Source: Macrostomum hystrix
Lineage: Eukaryota > Platyhelminthes > Macrostomidae
DNA: 64,000 bases
Reading direction: 5' to 3'
Assembly: GCA_950097015.1 (NCBI GenBank)
Contig: CATNEN010000039.1
Coordinates: 2,802,001-2,866,000 of the forward strand
Positions within the stretch are counted from its first letter, which is position 1. Every line of letters begins with the position of its first letter. The position numbers and the translations under genes were made by a program. Shown here piece after piece: positions 57,057-64,000 of the stretch. The notes beneath the pieces are model-generated. The model saw only the letters and a list, made by a program, of their open reading frames with translations, was not told the DNA's origin and ran no database searches.

Positions 57057-58399
57057 GTAATGTCACTGTGGTTGTTGTGCGGGAACCCAAAGCAATAATC
57101 ATCCAAATATATTATATTCTGAAAGTACATTTATTGAGAAGTAGCCACCACACCTGAGCAGCAATTTAAATGTCTATGGCCAAAACTGTCGCAAGAATTT
57201 GTTAATCAGATTTAGCAAGCGCAACGCGATGAAATCTTCTTTTTGCAACGAGCAAAACTCAACATGAATCACGACAAGACGCACATACAGTTCTACGCTT
57301 TCATTCGCTTCAAGCTTGGAAAATCTGCACTTGAAGTAGAGGAGGATCTCCGGAACACACTGCCAGACAACTGTCCAACTCGCAGGACAATTTACAGGTG
57401 GTTTCAGAACTTTACTGATCCTGGGTTCGAATTGGGAGATGCCGCCAGATCTGGACGACCATGTTCAACCAGGACAATAGAGAACATCGAAGTCATCAGC
57501 GACCTGGTCAAGGAAGACCCGCGGCAGTCTGTCAGGGAGCTAGCGGACTGCTTGGAGATTGATTTCAAGACAGTCCATCGCATCTTGACAGAGGATCTCC
57601 ATCTCCGAAACGTCTGCTCGGTCTGGGTGCCCCATGACCTCACTGCGGACCAACGTCAGGCCCGTGTGAACTGCGCCAATCAGATCCGCAAGGTGTTCAG
57701 CAGCCGGGGCTTGGATGACATCCTAAACTGCCTGGTTGTTGAGGATGAGACCTGGCTCCACCTGGATGGCAAAAGCAGCAAGGCAGACAATCGCTGCTGG
57801 CTGGGAGCTGGGGACTCCAGGCTGACTGTGACCAGGAGGTCCATCTCAGACAAGAAGACCATGCTGCTGGTGGCATTCACGCCAAACAAACGAGTCTCCA
57901 TCTGTACAACTCCGCCAAACACCAAGGTCGATGGCCAGTACTTCATCGACTTTGTCCGACACACTGGGAACCTCTGGCGCACGCTCCGGTCAAACCCGAT
58001 TCACCTGAACGAAGTTCTGTGGCAGATGGACAACGCACGGCCCCACACCTGTCAGGCTGTTTCGGATTTTCTGGCTGGACGGCGAGTAAATCTGCTCTGG
58101 CAGAGTCCCTACAGCCCAGACTTCAACTTGTGCGACAGGTTTCTCTTTAAATGGCTAAAGGCAGACTTTTCCCAGAGAAGTTTCGCAAACCATGATGAGG
58201 TCAAAGAAGCCGCGTTGCACTGGTTCCGACAGCTGGAGGAAAAACACCTGCAGGCTGAGGTAGAGAAGCTGTACGAGCACTGCCAGAGGGTGATTGATAT
58301 TGGGGGACACTATGTTGTTGATTGATACAGTTTCGTTCATCTGCGATTGTTAGTTGGTCTGTTTTACCCTCAGTGACATTACTTATGACACACCCGAAG
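57040..58399 (+). mobile_element. Apparently intact mariner element
   Basis: 1,360 bp, with ~28-bp inverted ends. Left: CTACGGGTGTGTCATAAGTA then ATGTCACTG. Right end inverted: CTTCGGGTGTGTCATAAGTA then ATGTCACTG, so one mismatch. TA target duplications at 57038-57039 and 58400-58401. It encloses an uninterrupted transposase frame. It sits at the broken 3' side of the older mariner. Confidence 0.92.
57264..58325 (+). CDS. Mariner transposase, full length
   Basis: 353 aa from the first ATG, no internal stop. Two N-terminal helix-turn-helix regions (SALEVEEDLRNTLP, TRRTIYRWFQNF; then SVRELADCLEIDFKTVHRIL). Then WVPHDLTADQRQARVNCANQ, the linker typical of mariners. Catalytic triad: Asp in VVEDETWLH, Asp in QMDNARPHT, Asp in SPDFNLCDRFLF. 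The last two are separated by 34 residues, the D34D spacing that defines mariner. Length matches the family (about 345-360 aa). It cuts and pastes its own element at TA sites. Intact coding plus near-identical TIRs suggest recent activity. Confidence 0.93.
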   Translation: MNHDKTHIQFYAFIRFKLGKSALEVEEDLRNTLPDNCPTRRTIYRWFQNFTDPGFELGDAARSGRPCSTRTIENIEVISDLVKEDPRQSVRELADCLEIDFKTVHRILTEDLHLRNVCSVWVPHDLTADQRQARVNCANQIRKVFSSRGLDDILNCLVVEDETWLHLDGKSSKADNRCWLGAGDSRLTVTRRSISDKKTMLLVAFTPNKRVSICTTPPNTKVDGQYFIDFVRHTGNLWRTLRSNPIHLNEVLWQMDNARPHTCQAVSDFLAGRRVNLLWQSPYSPDFNLCDRFLFKWLKADFSQRSFANHDEVKEAALHWFRQLEEKHLQAEVEKLYEHCQRVIDIGGHYVVD

Positions 58400-58493
58400 T
58401 ACAATATAATTAAATTTGCAATTTTGCAAAATTCCTGAAATAGAACTGTCTGAAAAGAATGGCATGGAATCTTCAGTTTGTACGAGTCACTCG

Positions 58494-58690
58494 TACTGAC
58501 CCTAGACCCGTATCCGAAGCGAGGCTGCAGTTATAGATATATATAGTATATAAGATAAAAATATGCTTCTTTTGTTTGACAAAGCTTAAGATTTGACAAG
58601 CTTTGACAAAGCGCCAAGCTTTAAAACCCTACAAAGGTTTGTACTGACCCTAGACCCGTATCCGAAGCGAGGCTGCAGTTATATATATAG
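58494..58690. repeat. Direct duplication of ~45 bp
   Basis: The sequence TACTGACCCTAGACCCGTAT then CCGAAGCGAGGCTGCAGTTATA occurs at about 58496 and again at about 58642, about 145 bp apart. The two copies are nearly identical, and both are followed by TATATA-type sequence. It lies between the mariner and the TRAF-like gene. Confidence 0.85.
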
Positions 58691-58777
58691 TACAGAAAAT
58701 TAACATTTTCGGTCCGCGATTATCGAATATTTCTACAAACCCTGGTCTCTTTGCTATCAGCTGAGAAATCAATCACA

Positions 58778-59527
58778 ATGACATCATCAGTTGTACCTGC
58801 AGGAGAGTACAGATGCGACTTCTACCAGTTCGGCTGCAAATTCGTGCCGACAAGTGCCCAGGCTGAGGCAAGCCACTACAATTCTGCTGATGTGAGAGCT
58901 GAGCACATACGACTGGTGAGCGAAATACTGCAAAGTCTGGAGGGCCGGGTGACCAGACTAGAGGAGAAAAGTGAGCGCTACGCACAGGACATCAAGCTGA
59001 ATAGGCGCGAGATTGCAGCCCTGAAGCTGAGGCTCAGCCAACTGGAAGCTCACAGACTGAGGATATGCACTGTTTGGTACATGAGCTCCGAGGACCTCCT
59101 GCAGCCTGGCGGTGGGTCGCACCGCTTCCAGACGCAGGAGTTTGGCTACGGCTTTGCCATCCGAGCCCGGCTGCTGGAGTCGGCAGAACCCGCAGTCGCC
59201 AGCTTCCGCTTCAGTCTGAAGCTTTTGCCAACTCGGCACGATCGGACACTGGCGTGGCCCTTCCAATCGCGAATTCGGGTTGACGTATTCCCGCCGGACA
59301 GCCACCCGCAGCTTCTTCCTCCCGAGTGCTCGGTGACATTGGACCCGGCAACTCTGCCAGCCAATCAGCTGCGGCTGCTGCAGAGACCCCAGGGCGCCGC
59401 TGACGACGGAGAGGATTCAGTTGAGGTGCAGCTGTTGATTAGCTGCACAATGGACCAGCTGCGAGACCTCCCCGCCGGATGCTCGTTCGCTGTTCGTGTC
59501 GGCCTCCTCCCTAGGAGAGATGACTGA
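58778..59527 (+). CDS. Intronless TRAF/MATH-like protein
   Basis: 249 aa, single exon, the only plus-strand host gene seen. Residues about 8-45 resemble the last TRAF-type zinc finger (YRCDFYQFGCKF, a spaced His, then EHIRLVSEIL). Residues 45-100 are a predicted coiled coil (LEGRVTRLEEKSERYAQDIK). Residues 105-245 resemble a TRAF-C/MATH domain: FQTQEFGYGFAIRARLLES, then FSLKLLPTRHDRTLAWPFQS, matching the GY and LxWPF positions of TRAFs. TRAF proteins trimerise through coiled coil plus MATH and bind receptor tails. RING and most zinc fingers are absent. The ATG is 17 nt after a pyrimidine-rich acceptor-like TTTGCTATCAG. The AATAAA is 63 nt after the stop. It could be a short TRAF paralogue or a retrocopy; no poly(A) remnant is seen. 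Confidence 0.78.
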   Translation: MTSSVVPAGEYRCDFYQFGCKFVPTSAQAEASHYNSADVRAEHIRLVSEILQSLEGRVTRLEEKSERYAQDIKLNRREIAALKLRLSQLEAHRLRICTVWYMSSEDLLQPGGGSHRFQTQEFGYGFAIRARLLESAEPAVASFRFSLKLLPTRHDRTLAWPFQSRIRVDVFPPDSHPQLLPPECSVTLDPATLPANQLRLLQRPQGAADDGEDSVEVQLLISCTMDQLRDLPAGCSFAVRVGLLPRRDD

Positions 59528-59589
59528 CCAAATCGTGTCTGATCGCCGTGGAGAGAATTCGACATCTGATGAGGTGTTTGCAAGGACTT

Positions 59590-59595
59590 AATAAA
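59590..59595 (+). promoter_or_regulatory. Poly(A) signal AATAAA
   Basis: Canonical hexamer 63 nt after the TRAF-like stop codon. Confidence 0.7.
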
Positions 59596-59864
59596 CACTT
59601 TCTACTCGTAAATCCTGCTTAATCCTCCTAAACATTTTATCAGCTCTTAATATCTGTACTAGATCCTTCTAAATGTAACATGTACACTTGCCAAAAACTT
59701 TGCGTCATAAACGAAATACCTTGACAATTTTTTACCTGGACAAGCGTCATATGTAAGCACAATTTCACGTAACAATTAAGTAGGACGATTCACCAAGTCT
59801 TAAACCTAGTGTTAAGAAAAATACAGGTGTTCATTTTTTTATCCTGAAGATGGAATCGAAACTC

Positions 59865-61078
59865 TAAGGATTGATAGCGGATTTCTGAGAATTGATAGCG
59901 GATTTCTGAGGATTGATAGCGGATTTCTGAGGATTGATAGCGGATTTCTGAGGATTGATAGCGGATTCCTGAGAAGTGATAGCAGATTCCTGAGAAATGA
60001 TAGCGGATTCCTGAGAAGTGATAGCGGATTCCTGAGAAGTGATAGCGGATTCCTGAGAAGTGATAGCGGATTCCTGAGAAATGATAGCGCATTCCTGAGA
60101 AATGATAGCGGATTCCTGAGAAATAATAGCGGATTCCTGAGAAATGATAGCGGATTCCTGAGAAATGATAGCGGATTCCTGAGAAGTGATAGCGGATTCC
60201 TGAGAAATGATAGTGGATTCCTGAGAAGTGATAGCGGATTCCTGAGAAATGATAGTGGATTCCTGAGAAATGATAGCGGATTCCTGAGAAGTGATAGCGG
60301 ATTCCTGAGAAGTGATAGCGGATTCCTGAGAAATGATAGTGGATTCCTGAGAAATGATAGCGGATTCCTGAGAAGTGATAGCGGATTCCTGAGAAATGAT
60401 AGCGGATTCCTGAGAAGTGATAGTGGATTTCTGAGAAGTGATAGCGGATTCCTGAGAAATGATAGCGGATTCCTGAGAAGTGATAGTGGATTTCTGAGAA
60501 GTGATAGCGGATTCCTAAAATATGATAGTGGATTTCTGAGAAGAGATAGTGGATTTCTGAGAAGTGATAGTAGATTTCTGAGAAGTGATAGCGGATTCCT
60601 GAGAAATGATAGTGGATTCCTGAGAAATGATAGCGGATTCCTGAGAAGTGATAGCGGATTCCTGAGAAGTGATAGCGGATTCCTGAGAAATGATAGTGGA
60701 TTCCTGAGAAATGATAGCGGATTCCTGAGAAATGATAGCGGATTCCTGAGAAATGATAGCGGATTCCTGAGAAGTGATAGCGGATTCCTGAGAAGTGATA
60801 GCGGATTCCTGAGAAGTGATAGCGGATTCCTGAGAAGTGATAGCGGATTCCTGAGAAGTGATAGCGGATTCCTGAGAAATGATAGTGGATTCCTGAGAAG
60901 TGATAGCGGATTCCTGAGAAGTGATAGCGGATTCCTGAGAAGTGATAGCGGATTCCTGAGAAGTGATAGCGGATTCCTAAGAAGTGATAGCGGATTCCTG
61001 AGAAATGATAGTGGATTCCTGAGAAATGATAGCGGATTCCTGAGAAGTGTTAGCGGATTCCTGAGAAGTGATAGCCCA
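59865..61078. repeat. 21-bp minisatellite
   Basis: About 57 copies of GATAGCGGATTCCTGAGAAG plus T (AATGATAGTGG variant), 21 bp. Left-most units carry GGATTTCTGAG and form a subtype. Intergenic, downstream of ALAD. Open in one frame throughout because 21 is divisible by 3. Confidence 0.96.
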
Positions 61079-61079
61079 T

Positions 61080-61490
61080 TCATACAGAGGTTTGAAGCGA
61101 ATCTTGCAAAATGGAATTGACTTATCGCAGAGTTTCGACTGTTAATTAGCTCGATTTCGGCAGATAATTATTTGTTTGATAGTTTCGCTGCACTTTATGT
61201 TTGTTTTATGAGCCCACAAACGATGCGGCAAATTTATCGTACAATTAATTAACCATTTGATTAAAGAAATGGTTTACAGTCAACAAGTTGAGACAAAACA
61301 TTTTCTGAGAGCGAATCACTAAACAGTTCAACCAAAAATAGGGCACAATGAGCCCATAATCAATAAGCCATTGGTACACAATATATTAAAAAACTCAATA
61401 TTCGTTCTAGACAGCAACAAAATACGTACCATAAATTCTACTACACAATACTTCTACAGAAAATTCAAGTAGTCACTAATGATTGCGAAT
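61080..61490. other. ALAD 3' flank, nothing firm
   Basis: AT-rich 3' flank of ALAD on the minus strand; several AATTAATT-type stretches but no unambiguous poly(A) hexamer near the stop. Confidence 0.4.
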
Positions 61491-64000
61491 TCAAACCAGG
61501 CTATCCTCACGAATCCATTGCAGTGCCTGAGGTGTAGCGTAGGAGATGATGATATTTGCACCTGCAGAAATTGAGAAATTGGATATAAATTAACATAGAA
61601 ATTGAGATCCACTAGAATTCAGCCTCACAGATAAACAAACTCCAGTCTGACACAGATAAACACACTCCAGTCTGACACAGAAAAAACCAACTCCAGTCTG
61701 ACACTGATAAACACACTCCAGTCTGACACAGAAAAAACCAACTCCAGTCTGACACTGATAAACACACTCCAGTCTGACACTGATAAACACACTCCAGTCT
61801 GACACAGAAAAAACCAACTCCAGTCTGACACTGATAAACACACTCCAGTCTGACACTGATAAACACACTCCAGTCTGACACAGATAAACACACTCCAGTC
61901 TGACACTGATAAACACACTCCAGTCTGACAGATAAACACACTCCAGTCTGACACAGATAAACACACTCCAGTCTGACACTGATAAACACACTCCAGTCTG
62001 ACACAGATAAACACACTCCAGTCTGACACTGATAAACACACTCCAGTCTGACACTGATAAACACACTCCAGTCTGACAGATAAACACACTCCAGTCTGAC
62101 ACTGATAAACACACTCCAGTCTGACACAGATAAACACACTCCAGTCTGACACAGATAAACACACTCCAGTCTGACACAGATAAACACACTCCAGTCTGAC
62201 ACAGAAAAAACCAACTCCAGTCTGACACTGATAAACACACTCCAGTCTGACACAGATAAACACACTCCAGTCTGACACAGATAAACACACTCCAGTCTGA
62301 CACAGAAAAAACCAACTCCAGTCTGACACAGATAAACACACTCCAGTCTGACACAGAAAAAACCAACTCCAGTCTGACACTGATAAACACACTCCAGTCT
62401 GACACTGATAAACACACTCCAGTCTGACAGATAAACACACTCCAGTCTGACACTGATAAACACACTCCAGTCTGACACAGATAAACACACTCCAGTCTGA
62501 CACTGATAAACACACTCCAGTCTGACAGATAAACACACTCCAGTCTGACACTGATAAACACACTCCAGTCTGACACAGATAAACACACTCCAGTCTGACA
62601 CAGATAAACACACTCCAGTCTGACACTGATAAACACACTCCAGTCTGACACAGATAAACACACTCCAGTCTGACACTGATAAACACACTCCAGTCTGACA
62701 CTGATAAACACACTCCAGTCTGACACAGATAAACACACTCCAGTCTGACACAGATAAACACACTCCAGTCTGACACAGATAAACACACTCCAGTCTGACA
62801 CAGATAAACACACTCCAGTCTGACACAGATAAACACACTCCAGTCTGACACTGATAAACACACTCCAGTCTGACACGGTTAAACACACTCCAGTCTGACA
62901 GATAAACACACTCCAGTCTGACACAGATAAACACACCCCAGTCTGACAGATAAACACACTTCAGTCTGACAGATAAACAAACTCCAGTCTGACACTGATA
63001 AACACACTCCAGTCTGACACTGATAAACACACTCCAGTCTGACACAGATAAACACACTCCAGTCTGACACTGATAAACACACTCCAGTCTGACACTGATA
63101 AACACACTCCAGTCTGACACAGATAAACACACTCCAGTCTGACACAGATAAACACACTCCAGTCTGACACAGATAAACACACTCCAGTCTGACACAGATA
63201 AACACACTCCAGTCTGACACAGATAAACACACTCCAGTCTGACACTGATAAACACACTCCAGTCTGACACGGTTAAACACACTCCAGTCTGACAGATAAA
63301 CACACTCCAGTCTGACACAGATAAACACACCCCAGTCTGACAGATAAACACACTTCAGTCTGACAGATAAACAAACTCCAGTCTGACACTGATAAACACA
63401 CTCCAGTCTGACACGGTTAAACACACTCCAGTCTGACACTGATAAACACACTCCAGTCTGACACTGATAAACACACTCCAGTCTGACACAGATAAACACA
63501 CTCCAGTCTGACACAGATAAACACACTCCAGTCTGACACTGATAAACACACTCCAGTCTGACACAGATAAACACACTCCAGTCTGACACAGATAAACACA
63601 CTCCAGTCTGACAGAGATAAACACACCCCAGTCTGACACAGATAAACAAACTCCAGTCTGACTCACCCGCTCGTAGCATGGAGCCGAAGACCTCCAAGGA
63701 GATGCGCTTGAAGTCGAAGGCCCCAGCCTTGGCGCCGTGCCAGAGCATGGCGAATTCCCCGGAGACATGATAGATTGCCAGCGGATGATTTGGGAACTGC
63801 AAAAACGGAGTCAAGGACCGTGGCCAAATGATTCAGCTAGTAGAATGATCTGCGAATTTTCATCTGCCAACCACAAATTTCAAAGTTATTGCTGAGAGCA
63901 AGGCCGAATAATTTTTACCTTTTGTCGCATCTGGCTAACAATGTCCAGATAGACAGTGCCCGGCTTCACCATCAACATGTCAGCACCTTCCGCTACGTCT
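61491..64000 (-). CDS. ALAD: Delta-aminolevulinic acid dehydratase / porphobilinogen synthase, 3' part
   Basis: The last three exons: 64000-63919 (continues beyond the window), 63796-63667, 61561-61491; introns phase 0 and 1, both GT..AG. The product condenses two 5-aminolevulinate molecules to porphobilinogen, the second step of haem synthesis in the cytosol. Family hallmarks: [18 protein letters not shown] (the MVKP lysine forms the Schiff base in this family), [20 protein letters not shown], and the C-terminal [18 protein letters not shown]. The last intron (2.1 kb) is almost all a 25-bp minisatellite. The 5' exons, including the metal-binding region, lie outside the window. Confidence 0.95.
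61620..63658. repeat. 25-bp intronic minisatellite with higher-order duplication
   Basis: About 82 copies of a 25-bp unit: AGATAAACACACTCCAGTCT then GACAC (ACTGATAAA and AGAAAAAACCAACTCC variants). A block with a rare ACGGTTAAAC unit followed by short GACAGATAAAC units recurs at about 62875 and 63270, about 395 bp apart, showing a large block duplication. ALAD last intron. Confidence 0.97.

Noticed and set aside
61590-63814. Cys-rich repeat frames (VCLSVSDW type)
   Set aside because: Minisatellite inside the ALAD intron; only 63796-63667 and 61561-61491 are exons.

Overview
The window is metazoan nuclear DNA. Genes have GT..AG introns; the encoded families are animal ones (EPS8, DH-PH RhoGEF, MARVEL-like 4-TM, TRAF/MATH); and there are mariner and Tc1-type transposons plus tRNA-derived SINEs. 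Coding exons are GC3-rich and intergenic DNA is AT-rich and packed with minisatellites. Private minisatellites in introns, together with AG dinucleotides just upstream of the start codons, would fit a free-living flatworm such as Macrostomum. That placement is inference only: I saw no diagnostic marker.

Seven spliced genes lie on the minus strand. In transcription order (right to left) they are: the 3' part of ALAD (porphobilinogen synthase, 64000-61491); a four-TM MARVEL-like protein (50977-48891); an EPS8-like PTB/SH3 adaptor ending right after the SH3 (44940-40957); adenylate kinase 1 (34706-32313); a PDZ-DH-PH Rho-type GEF (31162-23430); a secreted protein with Ig-like, SUEL-lectin-like and glycine-rich domains (21017-15220); and an unrecognised coiled-coil protein of about 1,090 aa (13968-5745). 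Exon joins were checked by hand: each listed intron is GT..AG and phases match. The only open join is the last one of the leftmost gene. One intronless TRAF/MATH-like gene lies on the plus strand (58778-59527).

Between ALAD and the MARVEL gene is a mobile-element cluster (about 53.8-58.4 kb). It holds an internally deleted Tc1-like element, a GC-rich promoter-like block (possibly a solo LTR), a broken mariner, and nested inside that an apparently intact mariner with near-identical TIRs and a 353-aa transposase. Two families of tRNA-derived SINE are scattered through the window, three copies each.

The dominant feature is about 40 distinct tandem arrays with units of 10-60 bp, together roughly 24 kb by my approximate bounds. 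Introns fall into two classes. Seven are 76-122 bp and have no array. The other 24 are 193 bp or longer, and all carry an array except two that carry a SINE. Each array has its own unit. Functionally the genes are unrelated (haem synthesis, nucleotide phosphotransfer, actin/Rho signalling, membrane and secreted proteins); I see no pathway linking them.
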